From positions 310,001 through 374,000 of the forward strand of contig DATLJD010000008.1 of the NCBI GenBank assembly GCA_035539135.1: a DNA stretch of 64,000 nt, read 5' to 3'. Below the pieces are notes generated by a model. It was not told where the DNA came from, did not search any database, and worked only from the letters and a program-made list of their open reading frames with translations. The position numbers were made by a program, and so were the translations under genes. Positions 52,442 through 60,773 of the stretch are shown in pieces (the stretch's first letter is position 1; each line of letters opens with the position of its first letter). Source of the stretch: JABFWF01 sp035539135 (GTDB lineage Bacteria; Pseudomonadota; Gammaproteobacteria; Xanthomonadales; Xanthomonadaceae).

Positions 52442-53095
52442 TTATGCAGCCGCCGGCGAAAACGCGCAGTTGAAGGCCACCGTGATCCGCGTGCCGCGGC
52501 CGAGGAACGGCGTCACGTGGTGCGGCAGCCATGACGGGAACAGGATCAGCTGGCCCGGTTCCAGCACATAGCCCACGTGCTGCACGTTGAACGGCGGGCG
52601 CAGCGCCTCGTTGCCGGGGTCGGTGTGCATCGCCGCCATCGCGTAGGGATGCAGGAAGGTCAGCTTGCCGGCGTCGGCCGCGTCGGGATCCGGGTCGCCC
52701 GCGTCCACGCAGTACACGCCCGACCACGACGCGTTGGGATGGTTGTGCACGCCGAAGTAGCCGTGCCGGCGGGTGACGTGGAACCACGACTCGACCGACA
52801 GCCGCAGCGCGCGCATCAGCTCCGGCGGATGGCCGTTGAGCGCCTGCACCAGTTGCAGCACGCGCGACAGGCAGAACTCGCGCAGCTGCGCGACTTCCGG
52901 CTGCGGCCAGCGGAACAGATCGAAGCGGCTCTCGAACAGCTCGGTGTTGCGCTCGGTGTAGGGGTTGGGGTTGCGCGCGGCGTCGTCGCCTTCGCGCTGC
53001 AGGAACAGCGCGCGCAGGGCGGCGTTCATCGCCTCCGGCGCCGGGTGGCGCTCGAAACCGAACGGCAGCGGGAACATCGGCTGGATGCTGGGCAC
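52442..53095 (-). CDS. Putative 2OG-Fe(II) oxygenase
   Basis: The 217-residue protein (GTG 53093-53095; ATG 53077 is the alternative) has the double-stranded beta-helix pattern: SWFHVTRRHGYFGVHNHPNA, GVYCVDAGDPDPDAADAGKL, LILFPSWLPHHVTPFLGRGT and RITVAFNC. The HxN...H...R spacing is typical of prolyl-hydroxylase-like proteins that oxidise a substrate with 2-oxoglutarate and Fe(II). Members of this family are widespread in xanthomonads and phages; substrate unknown. Diverges from parA. Confidence 0.82.
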   Translation of the reverse strand: MPSIQPMFPLPFGFERHPAPEAMNAALRALFLQREGDDAARNPNPYTERNTELFESRFDLFRWPQPEVAQLREFCLSRVLQLVQALNGHPPELMRALRLSVESWFHVTRRHGYFGVHNHPNASWSGVYCVDAGDPDPDAADAGKLTFLHPYAMAAMHTDPGNEALRPPFNVQHVGYVLEPGQLILFPSWLPHHVTPFLGRGTRITVAFNCAFSPAAA

Positions 53096-53194
53096 GCGGA
53101 CTCGCGTCTGGCGGAACCGCGGACGATGGTAGCCCGGCCGCGCGCCGCCCGGACGGTGTAGGCTGGCCCCCACGCGACACGGGGAGGGCGCTGC

Positions 53195-53842
53195 ATGCGG
53201 ACGATCCTGGTGGCCAGTTCCAAGGGCGGCGTGGGCAAGTCCACGCTCGCCACCCATCTCGCCGCGCACGCGGCCCTCGCCGGCGAACGCACGGTGCTGG
53301 TGGATGCCGACCCGCAGGGCTCGGCCTCGCGCTGGGCGCAGCGGCGGGCGGCGCTGGACAGCGCCGTGCTGCCGGTCGACGGCTCCGGCGCGCGGCGCGG
53401 CTGGCAACGGGGGATCCCGGCCGACGCGCAGACCGTGGTGGTGGACGCGGCCGCCGGCGCGATGGCCGACGCGCTGGCGCCCTTCCTCGAGGTGGCCGAC
53501 GCGGTGGTCGTGCCCGTGCTGCCCTCGACTCTCGACATCGAGGCCACCGTGCCCTTCCTCGACACCCTGGCCAGGCACCCGCGGGTGCGCCGCGGGGAAC
53601 TGCGGGTCGGCCTGGTCGGCAACAAGCTCAAGCCGTGGACCACCGCCTCGCAGCAGGCGCTGGACCTGTTGAAGCAATGGCCCTACCCGCTGGTCGCGCA
53701 GCTGCGCGACAGCCAGGCCTATCCGGTGCTGGTCGGGCTGGGCAAGAGCCTGTTCGACTACCACTCGCAGCAGGTGCGCGAGCACCAGGCCGACTGGCAG
53801 CCGCTGTTCCGCTGGCTGGGGAAAGCAGGGGCCAGGGGCTAG
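53195..53842 (+). CDS. ParA-family ATPase, orphan
   Basis: The 215-residue protein has the deviant Walker A KGGVGKST (10-17), VLVDADPQGSASRWAQRR, Walker B-like TVVVDAAAG and VVPVLPSTLDIEATVPFLDT. ParA/MinD ATPases position DNA or large complexes by dimer cycling. No parB or other partner lies beside it, unlike chromosomal parAB, so it may place another cargo. Its TAG lies inside the repeat of 53831-53994. Confidence 0.88.
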   Translation: MRTILVASSKGGVGKSTLATHLAAHAALAGERTVLVDADPQGSASRWAQRRAALDSAVLPVDGSGARRGWQRGIPADAQTVVVDAAAGAMADALAPFLEVADAVVVPVLPSTLDIEATVPFLDTLARHPRVRRGELRVGLVGNKLKPWTTASQQALDLLKQWPYPLVAQLRDSQAYPVLVGLGKSLFDYHSQQVREHQADWQPLFRWLGKAGARG

Positions 53843-53994
53843 GGGCTGGGGTGACCAAGGTCTGCATCGCGTCGCTCTGCGGCGCGACCAGGCCTGCACC
53901 TGCCTGCTGCTAGGTTGTTGCTGCTGCCTGATGCAGCCTTCGTCCGCCCGTTGTTGCCCTCACCCCCAACCCCTAGTCCCTAGTCCCTAGCCCG
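53831..53994. repeat. Inverted repeat of CCCTAG-type units
   Basis: Left arm 53831-53854 (AGGGGCTAGGGGCTGGGGTG) overlaps the parA stop; right arm 53960-53994 contains CACCCCCAACCCC and three CCCTAG(T) units. The arms pair imperfectly over about 20 bases. CCCTAGT tandem units of this kind recur between genes in xanthomonads, from memory. Confidence 0.55.
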
Positions 53995-54005
53995 GCCTCT
54001 CGCCC

Positions 54006-54482
54006 ATGCCCGAACTGATCCTCCTGCGCCACGCCCACGCCGAGCCCGCGGCGCCCGGCCAGGCCGACCTCGACCGGCCGCTCTCGCCCGAGGGCCTGGC
54101 GGAGGCGGAAGCGGCCGGCCGCTGGCTCGCCGCGCACGACCTCGTGCCCGACTGCGTGCTGTGCTCGCCGGCGCGGCGCACGCGGGAGACGCTGGAAGCG
54201 GTGCTGGCCGCGGTCGGCTACGTCGAGCAGCGCCTCGCGCCCGAAGTCTACGAGGCGACGCCGGGCGCGCTGATCGCGCTCGCCGACGCGCACCGCGACG
54301 CCGAGCGATTGCTGATCGTGGGCCACAACCCCGGCCTGGAGCGGCTGGCCGCGCTGTTGCACAGCGGCCAGTCCGGCGACTACCGCGGCATGCCGCCCGG
54401 CGCGATCGCGGTGCTGTCGCTGCCGGCGGACGCACCGGTGGAACCAGGCGGCGCCCGCCTGTCCGCCTTCTGGTGGCCATGA
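54006..54482 (+). CDS. sixA: SixA-type phosphohistidine phosphatase
   Basis: The 158-residue protein opens MPELILLRHAHAEP, with catalytic His9 in RHA, SPARRTRETLEAV, and GHNPGLERLA with the second His. In E. coli SixA dephosphorylates a histidine of the nitrogen PTS protein NPr (and was first linked to ArcB). The C-terminus is hydrophobic, ending FWWP. ATG of the next gene overlaps its stop. Confidence 0.9.
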   Translation: MPELILLRHAHAEPAAPGQADLDRPLSPEGLAEAEAAGRWLAAHDLVPDCVLCSPARRTRETLEAVLAAVGYVEQRLAPEVYEATPGALIALADAHRDAERLLIVGHNPGLERLAALLHSGQSGDYRGMPPGAIAVLSLPADAPVEPGGARLSAFWWP

Positions 54483-55033
54483 AGGCGAGGCGTTGGGCGC
54501 CGCTGCTGGCGCTGCTGTGGATGGCGGCGGCCGCCGCCGCGGAGATCGATCCGGCGGCGTCGCACTTCGGCTTCCTCGTCACCACGCGCTGGGGGCAGGA
54601 GCTGCAGGGGCACTTCGCCGAAGCGCGCGGCGAAGTCGGGACCCTGGTCGACGGCCGCCGCCAGGTGCGGCTGCGGCTGGCGACCGGCAGCGTGGAGATC
54701 CTCGGCCATCCGACCTACACCCGGTTCGCGCGCGGCCGCGGTTTCTTCAACGCCGAGCGCTATCCGGCGATCGAGTTCGTCTCCGAGCCGTATTCGCTGC
54801 AACTGCTGCGCGACGGCGGGCCGCTGCCCGGGCTGCTGGCGATCCGCGGCGTGCAGCGCCGCGAGGTGTTCCGGATCGAGCCCTCGGCGTGTGCGCTGCC
54901 GGCGCGCGAATGCGACGTGGTCGCCAGCGGCAGCGTGCGCCGCGGCGACTTCGGCCTCGGCCGCTGGGGCTTCGCGCTCGCCGACGAAGTGCGCTTCTCG
55001 CTGCGCGTGCGGGTGCGCGACGACGGCGCATGA
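54479..55033 (+). CDS. Exported YceI-like lipid-binding protein
   Basis: The 184-residue protein has a signal peptide (WAPLLALLWMAAAAAA) then IDPAASHFGFLVTTRWGQEL, QGHFAEARGEV, HPTYTRFARGRGFFNAERYP and AIEFVS, the YceI signature of a lipocalin-like barrel that binds isoprenoids. It ends DEVRFSLRVRVRDDG. One Cys pair (CALPAREC) may form a disulfide. Four-base overlaps with sixA and the PLD gene show coupled expression. Confidence 0.87.
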   Translation: MKARRWAPLLALLWMAAAAAAEIDPAASHFGFLVTTRWGQELQGHFAEARGEVGTLVDGRRQVRLRLATGSVEILGHPTYTRFARGRGFFNAERYPAIEFVSEPYSLQLLRDGGPLPGLLAIRGVQRREVFRIEPSACALPARECDVVASGSVRRGDFGLGRWGFALADEVRFSLRVRVRDDGA

Positions 55034-56982
55034 GCAGGCGGTCGGCCCTGCGCGCGCTGGCGCGCCTGTTGCTGTGCGGCTGGGCTCTGGCCACCGGCGC
55101 CTGCGCGACGCTGTCGCCGGCGCAGCGCGAACAGGCCGCGCTGGTCGCGGTGCAGGCGCGCGAGACCGCGCTGGACTGCGACCGCGCCGACGCCTGCGCG
55201 CTCGACTCGCCGCTGCTGGCGCTGGCCGACCGCGCTTTCGCCGAGAGCACGCCGCGGGCGCCGCGCCACTACGCGCTGATCCTCGACCACGGCCACGACG
55301 CGCTGCTGGCGCGCATCCACCTGCTGCGCGCGGCGAAGCACTCCATCGACCTGCAGACCTACATCTTCGACGAGGACGACGCCGGCCACCTGGTGCTGGA
55401 CGAGCTGCTCGCCGCGGCGCGGCGCGGGGTGCAGGTGCGGGTGCTGGTGGACCAGCTGTCGGCGCTGCGGCGGGTCGACACCCTGGCCGCGCTGGCCGGC
55501 GCCCACGTCAACTTCCGCATCCGCATCTACAACCCGGTGCTCGGCCGCGCGCGGATCAGCTATCCGCAGTACCTGCTCGCCGCGGCCTGTTGCTGGCGCA
55601 AGCTCAACCAGCGCATGCACACCAAGCTGCTGCTGGTGGACGACGCAGTCGGCATCTCCGGCGGCCGCAACTACCAGGACGACTATTACGACTGGAGCGC
55701 GAGCTTCAATTTCCGCGACCGCGACGTGCTGGTCGCCGGACCGGTGGCGCGCGACATGGCCGCCAACTTCGACGCGTTCTGGCTGGACGAGCGCAGCCGG
55801 CCGGCGGCGACCCTGTCCGACGTCGGCCGCCGCCTGCTGCGCGACGGCGTGCCCGAACGCGGCCACACCGCCTGGGAGGTGCCGGCGCGGGTGCGCGAGA
55901 TCGCCCGCGAGGCCGACGACCCGGCCGTGGTGCGCGCGCGCCTGGTCGCGCCGGCGCTGGCGGTGGGCGCGGTGGACTACCTCGCCGACCTGCCGCAGAA
56001 GCACAGCCGCGACCACGTCGGCCCGGCCCAGGCCAGCCACGGCCTGCGCGAGCTGATGGAGGGCGCGCGCGAGCGGCTGCTGCTGCAGACGCCCTACCTG
56101 GTGCTGTCCGATCCCGCGCAGGAGATGTTCCGCGCGCTGCGCCAGCGCGCGCGGCCGCCGCGCGTGCAGGTCTCCACCAACAGCCTGGCGGCGACCGATT
56201 CCTTCATCACCTACGCGCTGTCGTACAAGTACAAGCGCCGCTACCTGCGCGACTTCGGCTTCGAGATTTACGAGTACAAGCCGTTCCCGGAGGACGCGCC
56301 GCTGGACCTGCAGTGGATGCGCGGCCTGCCCGAGCCGCCGCCGCAGCCGGCGCTGCCGCCGCGCCGGATCGGGCCGGACTTCGGCCGCGCGCCGCGCCCG
56401 CGCGAGGAGCCGGACGCGTCCGCCACCCCGCGCCCGCTGGCGCGCGAGGACACCGCGCTGCGCTACTTCGGCAGCCACGCCAACGCGCCGGTGCCGCTGC
56501 GCCGCGCCGGCCTGCGCATCGGGTTGCATGCGAAGTCGCTGGTGGTCGACGACGCGGTGGGCGTGGTCGGCACCCACAACTTCGATCCGCGCGGCGACCG
56601 CTACAACACCGAGGCCGCGGTGGTCGTGCACGATCCCGTTTTCGCGCACGCGTTGGCGGCCAGCATCGAGCGCGACATGGCGCCGGCCAACGCGTGGACG
56701 ATCGCGCGCCGGGAAAAGCCGCCGGTGTTCTCCGGGCTGGAGTATTCGCTGGCGAAGGTGTCCGAGCGGATGCCGGTGTTCGACCTGTGGCCGGTGCGCT
56801 ACGCGACCAGCTACCAGTTCGTGCCGGGGCCGGAGTGCCCGCAGCCGCTGTCGCCGTTCGATCCGCATTTCCACCGCTGCTACGAGCCGGTGGGCGACTT
56901 CCCGGAAGTGCAGCTCGGGCTGAAGCCGTTGCTGACCCGCATCTTCACCGCGTTCGGGGCGGGGCTGGCGCCGATCCTCTGA
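55030..56982 (+). CDS. Exported phospholipase D family protein (cardiolipin-synthase-like)
   Basis: The 650-residue protein starts with a lipoprotein-type signal (LARLLLCGWALATGAC). Two HKD motifs are present: HTKLLLVDDAVGISGGRN at residue 197 and HAKSLVVDDAVGVVGTHN at 499, so both halves of the active site are intact. DLQTYIFDEDDAGHLVLDEL and RVQVSTNSLAATDSF are typical of ClsC/YmdC relatives. A Pro/Arg-rich insert lies at about 425-470. It likely transfers or hydrolyses phosphatidyl groups at the envelope. Confidence 0.88.
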   Translation: MSRRSALRALARLLLCGWALATGACATLSPAQREQAALVAVQARETALDCDRADACALDSPLLALADRAFAESTPRAPRHYALILDHGHDALLARIHLLRAAKHSIDLQTYIFDEDDAGHLVLDELLAAARRGVQVRVLVDQLSALRRVDTLAALAGAHVNFRIRIYNPVLGRARISYPQYLLAAACCWRKLNQRMHTKLLLVDDAVGISGGRNYQDDYYDWSASFNFRDRDVLVAGPVARDMAANFDAFWLDERSRPAATLSDVGRRLLRDGVPERGHTAWEVPARVREIAREADDPAVVRARLVAPALAVGAVDYLADLPQKHSRDHVGPAQASHGLRELMEGARERLLLQTPYLVLSDPAQEMFRALRQRARPPRVQVSTNSLAATDSFITYALSYKYKRRYLRDFGFEIYEYKPFPEDAPLDLQWMRGLPEPPPQPALPPRRIGPDFGRAPRPREEPDASATPRPLAREDTALRYFGSHANAPVPLRRAGLRIGLHAKSLVVDDAVGVVGTHNFDPRGDRYNTEAAVVVHDPVFAHALAASIERDMAPANAWTIARREKPPVFSGLEYSLAKVSERMPVFDLWPVRYATSYQFVPGPECPQPLSPFDPHFHRCYEPVGDFPEVQLGLKPLLTRIFTAFGAGLAPIL

Positions 56983-57040
56983 CGCGGGCGGGCCCGTGCC
57001 CGACCGGGTGGCCGCCGACCGACGCCGGAGGCCGGATGCC

Positions 57041-57119
57041 GTAGAGCGGAGCTGCTCCGCTGCACCGCATCCGGACGCGGCGGGGCCCCGTGCCAGCGGA
57101 GCAAGCTCCGCCCCACGGG
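57041..57119. repeat. Pair of REP palindromes
   Basis: GTAGAGCGGAGCTGCTCCGC (57041, to 57061) and AGCGGAGCAAGCTCCGCCCC (57095-57114) belong to the GTAG REP family; the first has lost one base of its loop, the second its CTAC tail. They lie downstream of the PLD gene. Confidence 0.75.
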
Positions 57120-57256
57120 CAGGGCGCGGGCATGGGCCAAAGGTTGGGGTCGCCGTTCGCAACCCGGGCAGCCCCCGGCGCATCCCTTCCAGCACGGCGC
57201 CAGAAACCGCTTCGGCCGCCACGAACAGCCCCCGCCAAACGGCCCCCCTCCCCGGG

Positions 57257-57280
57257 GGTGACTTCCGGCCCATGTACACC
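57257..57280. promoter_or_regulatory. Operator-like GGTG-N16-CACC, site 1
   Basis: GGTG at 57257-57260, 16 bases, CACC at 57277-57280. From memory this is the form bound by YtrA-subfamily GntR regulators in Xanthomonas. Confidence 0.55.
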
Positions 57281-57287
57281 CGGTTAT

Positions 57288-57311
57288 GGTGTTGTAGTCT
57301 ACCAATACACC
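57288..57311. promoter_or_regulatory. Operator-like GGTG-N16-CACC, site 2
   Basis: GGTG at 57288-57291, 16 bases including the inner dyad GTAG-T-CTAC, CACC at 57308-57311. Centre-to-centre distance to site 1 is 31 bases, about three helical turns, 25 bases before the ATG at 57337. Confidence 0.6.
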
Positions 57312-57336
57312 GCAACACGCTCCGTCAGGAACCGCC

Positions 57337-57525
57337 ATGAACATGCTCCCCCGCACCCCCCTTTCCCCGCGTTCCCCGTCGCCGGTGCCCCCGACCGTGG
57401 CCAGCCGCCCTTATGCCTACCCCGAGCGCGACTTCGGCGTCGGCTACGGCCGCAGCAGCGGCTACGCCACGTCCCGTCGCTACGCGCTGGCCTGGGCCGG
57501 CGAACCCCGTTTCCGTTGTCGTTAG
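57337..57525 (+). CDS. Small Pro/Ser- and Gly/Tyr-rich peptide
   Basis: The 62-residue frame reads MNMLPRTPLSPRSPSPVPPT, then RDFGVGYGRSSGYATSRRY and ALAWAGEPRFRCR. AGGA lies seven bases upstream and a hairpin with T6 follows, which supports a real gene. The GVGYGRSSGY phrase recurs at the C-terminus of the DUF1232 protein at 58145 (GIGYGSSSGYGSGRSY). No family recognised. Regulation by the two upstream operators is likely. Confidence 0.6.
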   Translation: MNMLPRTPLSPRSPSPVPPTVASRPYAYPERDFGVGYGRSSGYATSRRYALAWAGEPRFRCR

Positions 57526-57535
57526 TGGTGGGACA

Positions 57536-57579
57536 GGCCGGCGCGGCGAACCTCCCCGCGCCGCGTCGGCCGCTTTTTT
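57536..57579 (+). terminator. Intrinsic terminator after the small peptide gene
   Basis: GGCCG+GCGCGG (57536-57546) pairs with CCGCGC (57556-57561) and CGGCC (57567-57571), followed by T6 at 57574-57579. Confidence 0.7.
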
Positions 57580-57605
57580 CCCGCCCGCCCGGTATCGTGG
57601 GCCGC

Positions 57606-58049
57606 ATGGGCCACGACTCTCCCTTCCGCCGCCGCGTCAGTCTCGACGACCTCAACGCGCTCTCGCGCGGGACCGCGATGGAGCCGCTGGGCATCGTCTT
57701 CAGCGAACTCGGCCCCGACTACCTGCGCGCGACCATGCCGGTCGACGCGCGCACCCGCCAGCCCTACGGCCTGCTCCATGGCGGCGCCTCGGTGCTGCTG
57801 GCGGAGACGCTCGGCAGCACCGCCGGCGGCCTGTGCGTCGGCGAGGACGAGGGCGTGGTCGGCATCGAGATCAACGCCAACCATCTCGCCGCGGTGCGCG
57901 AGGGCACGGTCACCGGTACCGCGCGGCCGCTGCACGTGGGCCGCAGCACGCAGGTGTGGGAGATCCGGGTCGAGGACGAAGGCGGGCGCCTGGCCTGCGT
58001 GTCGCGGCTGACCCTGGCGGTGATCCGCCGGCGGCCATCCGCCTCCTGA
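57606..58049 (+). CDS. Hotdog thioesterase (MenI/YdiI-like)
   Basis: The 147-residue protein has the PaaI/YdiI pattern: MEPLGIVFSELGPDYLRATM, RTRQPYGLLHGGASVLLAET with the catalytic Glu (AET), VGIEINANHLAAVREGTVTG and GRSTQVWEIRVEDEGGRL. YdiI-like enzymes cleave acyl-CoAs such as 1,4-dihydroxy-2-naphthoyl-CoA; the physiological substrate here is unknown. Xanthomonads use ubiquinone, so a menaquinone role is doubtful. ATG 57606 preferred. Confidence 0.87.
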   Translation: MGHDSPFRRRVSLDDLNALSRGTAMEPLGIVFSELGPDYLRATMPVDARTRQPYGLLHGGASVLLAETLGSTAGGLCVGEDEGVVGIEINANHLAAVREGTVTGTARPLHVGRSTQVWEIRVEDEGGRLACVSRLTLAVIRRRPSAS

Positions 58050-58144
58050 CCTGCGGCGCGCCCGCGCGACGTTCAGCTTCATTGACCACCCGCGCGGCGC
58101 GTCCTAGTCTGCGCGTCTTCCTTCTCCCGCCTGCCGGATCCGCC

Positions 58145-58768
58145 ATGGCCTTCTCGCTCACGCTCGACCTGTCCGACCGCGACCTCGCCCATTTCGAAAA
58201 GGTGCGCGACGCCGCCCGCAAGGCCGCCGGCGACAAGAGCGAGCAGGAGATCGTCGACTGCGCGGCGAAGCTGCTGGCCGACGCGCAGAAGGCCGAAATC
58301 CCCGACTTCATCGCCCAGCGCCTGCTGCGCCTGGACGACCTGATCGCGATGGTGCGCGACGAGGCGTGGGCGATGGCCGGCGAGGACCGCGAGCGGGTGC
58401 TGTCGGCGCTGGTGTATTTCTGCGATCCGGACGACGTGATCCCGGACCGGGTCGAGGTGCTCGGCTTCCTCGACGACGCGATCATGATCGAACTCGCGGT
58501 GCGCGAACTGGGCCACGAGCTCGACGCCTACGATGACTTCTGCGACTTCCGCCAGCACCAGGCCGAGCGCCGCGGGCTGGAGCCCGGCAAGATCGGCCGC
58601 GCCGACTGGCTCGACAGCCGCCGCGAGGAGCTCGTCGATCGCATGCACGCGCGCCGCAAGCGCGACGCCGGCCGCGGCATGGGCATCGGCTACGGCAGCA
58701 GCAGCGGCTACGGTTCGGGCCGCAGCTACAGCCGGGCCTGGCGCCCGGGCATGTTCAACGTCCGCTGA
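58145..58768 (+). CDS. DUF1232 (YkvA-like) protein with Gly/Ser/Tyr tail
   Basis: The 207-residue protein begins MAFSLTLDLSDRDLAHFEKV. The DUF1232 core is at about 75-120 (LSALVYFCDPDDVIPDRVEV, LGFLDDAIMIELAVRELGHE), here without clear membrane helices. The C-terminus is a low-complexity tail, GMGIGYGSSSGYGSGRSYSR, ending AWRPGMFNVR, similar to the small peptide at 57337. Function unknown; DUF1232 proteins are often membrane-associated. Confidence 0.8.
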   Translation: MAFSLTLDLSDRDLAHFEKVRDAARKAAGDKSEQEIVDCAAKLLADAQKAEIPDFIAQRLLRLDDLIAMVRDEAWAMAGEDRERVLSALVYFCDPDDVIPDRVEVLGFLDDAIMIELAVRELGHELDAYDDFCDFRQHQAERRGLEPGKIGRADWLDSRREELVDRMHARRKRDAGRGMGIGYGSSSGYGSGRSYSRAWRPGMFNVR

Positions 58769-58821
58769 CGGAAGGTGCGCGCGCAGGCGTTTTCGCCGGC
58801 CGTCGCGCGGGCGGTGCTGGC

Positions 58822-59664
58822 GTGGCGCGCATGAGCCGGGCTTCGCGGGGGATCGACCCGGTGGCATCCGGCGGGATCGCGCGCGCGCTGCGCTATCTGT
58901 GGCGGGTGCCGCTGCTGGCCTGGCACGTGCTGGTCGACCTGCCGCTGGTCCTGCTGCTGCTCTCGCCGTTGACCCGCGGCCTGCGGATCGGCGGCAAGCG
59001 CCTGGACCACCACCTGGTGAACCTGTGGTCGGGCGGCCTGCTGCGGGTGTTCGGCCTGCGCGTGCGCCGCTTCGGCACGCCGCTGGACGGGGCGGTGGTG
59101 TTCGTCGCTAACCACGTCAGCTGGGTCGACATCGTGGTCCTGCACAGCCAGCGCATGATGGGCTTCGTCGCCAAGCGCGAGATCGCCGGCTGGCCGGTGG
59201 TGGGCTGGCTGGCGGCGCGCGGCGAGACCATCTTCCACCAGCGCGGCAGCCAGGAGTCGCTGGGCGGGGTGCTGCACGAGATGCTCGCGCGGCTGCGCGC
59301 GGGGCGTTCGGTCGGGGTGTTCCCGGAGGGCCGTACCCGCGACGGACGCGAGGTCGGGCCGTTCCACGCGCGCATCTTCCTGGCCGCGGTCGAGGCCAGC
59401 GCGCCGGTGCAGCCGGTCGCGTTGCGCTACGGCGCGGGCGGCGACGCGCAGACCCGGGTCGCGTTCCAGCCGGGCGAAAGCTTCGCCGGCAACTTCCTGC
59501 GCCTGCTCGGCGAGCCGGCGCATGCGGTCGAGGTGCATTTCCTCGCACCGATCCTGCCGGGCGACGCCGACGGCCGCCGGCGCATCGCCGAATGCGCGCG
59601 CGAACGCATCGTCGCGGTCATGCAGGCGCCGACATCCCCCGCCGGGAGCCGGGACCGGGAATGA
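58822..59664 (+). CDS. PlsC-type lysophospholipid acyltransferase
   Basis: The 280-residue protein (GTG 58822; ATG 58831 is equally possible) has an N-terminal membrane region (VPLLAWHVLVDLPLVLLLLS), NHVSWVDI as the HX4D motif, REIAGWPVVGWLAARGETIF, and FPEGRTRDG. It acylates the 2-position of a lysophosphatidic acid or a related lysolipid. Typical of the PlsC paralogues in xanthomonads. yheT begins in its stop codon (ATGA). Confidence 0.9.
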   Translation: MARMSRASRGIDPVASGGIARALRYLWRVPLLAWHVLVDLPLVLLLLSPLTRGLRIGGKRLDHHLVNLWSGGLLRVFGLRVRRFGTPLDGAVVFVANHVSWVDIVVLHSQRMMGFVAKREIAGWPVVGWLAARGETIFHQRGSQESLGGVLHEMLARLRAGRSVGVFPEGRTRDGREVGPFHARIFLAAVEASAPVQPVALRYGAGGDAQTRVAFQPGESFAGNFLRLLGEPAHAVEVHFLAPILPGDADGRRRIAECARERIVAVMQAPTSPAGSRDRE

Positions 59665-60728
59665 TGGAACGCGCGGGGCCGCCGCCGCAGCAGCCGGTCG
59701 CACAGGCGGCCGGCGGCCGGCCGCCGGAACCCGCCAGCGTGGCCGCCGCCGGCGCGCCGTACCGCGCGCCGTGGTGGCTGCGCAGCCCGCACCTGCAGAC
59801 AATGCTCGGCTCGAGCCCGTGGCGGCGCCGGCGCGGCGCCGAGCTGCTGACGGCGACCGGCGCGGTCAGCCGCGCGGAACTGTTCGACGGCGGCGAGGGC
59901 GTGCGCCTGCAGGGCGTGTACAGCGAGGTGCCGGGCGTCGCCCCGCGCGGGCTCGCGCTGCTGCTGCACGGCTGGGAAGGCAGCGCCGAGTCGAGCTACA
60001 TGCGGCTGACCGCGGCGCACTTCCTGCAACGCGGTTATGCGACCCTGCGCCTGAACTTCCGCGACCACGGCGACACCCACCACCTCAACGAGGCGCTGTT
60101 CCACTCCAACCGCATCGACGAGGTCGTGTTCGCCGCGCGCGACGTCGCCCGCCGTCATCCGCACCGCCCGCTGGTCGCCGCCGGCTACTCGCTGGGCGGC
60201 AACTTCGCCCTGCGCCTGGCGCTGCGCGCGCCGGCCGCGGGGCTGCCGCTGGCGCGGGTCGCCGCGGTCTGCCCGGTGCTGGACCCGGCGGTGACCATGG
60301 ACCACATGGAGCGCGGCTGGCGGGTCTACCTGCGCTATTTCGAGCGCAAGTGGCGCGCCTCGCTGCTGCGCAAGCGCGCGCTGTGGCCGCAGCGCCATGC
60401 CTTCGACGACGCCACCCTGCGCCTGGGCATGCGCGAGCTGACCCGCTGGCTGGTCGAGCGGCACACCGACTTCGGCACCCTGGACGCCTATTTCGCCGGC
60501 TATTCGATCGCCGGCGACCGGCTCGCCGCGCTGTCGGTGCCGGCCGAGATCCTGATGGCCGAGGACGACCCGGTGATCCCGGTCGCCGAGTTCCGCGCGC
60601 TGCGCCTGCCGCCGGCCGCGCGGCTGGAGATGGCGCGGCACGGCGGCCACTGCGGCTTCCTGCTCGGCGCCTCGATGGACGGCTACGCCGAGGCCTGGGT
60701 CGCGCGACGGCTGACCGCGGAGGCCTGA
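59661..60728 (+). CDS. yheT: YheT-type alpha/beta hydrolase
   Basis: The 355-residue protein shows YAPWWL-like start PYRAPWWLRSPHLQTMLGSS, LLLHGWEGSAESSYMRLTAA, LNFRDHGDTHHLNEALFHSN, nucleophile elbow GYSLGGNFALR and late GGHCGFL with the catalytic His. This is the COG0429/YheT family, related to lipid esterases. Substrate unknown. The pairing with an acyltransferase suggests lipid metabolism. Confidence 0.9.
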   Translation: MMERAGPPPQQPVAQAAGGRPPEPASVAAAGAPYRAPWWLRSPHLQTMLGSSPWRRRRGAELLTATGAVSRAELFDGGEGVRLQGVYSEVPGVAPRGLALLLHGWEGSAESSYMRLTAAHFLQRGYATLRLNFRDHGDTHHLNEALFHSNRIDEVVFAARDVARRHPHRPLVAAGYSLGGNFALRLALRAPAAGLPLARVAAVCPVLDPAVTMDHMERGWRVYLRYFERKWRASLLRKRALWPQRHAFDDATLRLGMRELTRWLVERHTDFGTLDAYFAGYSIAGDRLAALSVPAEILMAEDDPVIPVAEFRALRLPPAARLEMARHGGHCGFLLGASMDGYAEAWVARRLTAEA

Positions 60729-60773
60729 GCGGCGCGGCTACAATGCCCGGCTCGCCTTTCGCCGGAACCCGCA

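Larger units (their letters stand above)
56983..57336. other. 354-base gap with REP pair and two tandem operators
   Basis: The first half holds the REP palindromes; the second, less GC-rich half holds two GGTG-N16-CACC sites directly before a small gene. No other coding frame is convincing. Confidence 0.6.
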
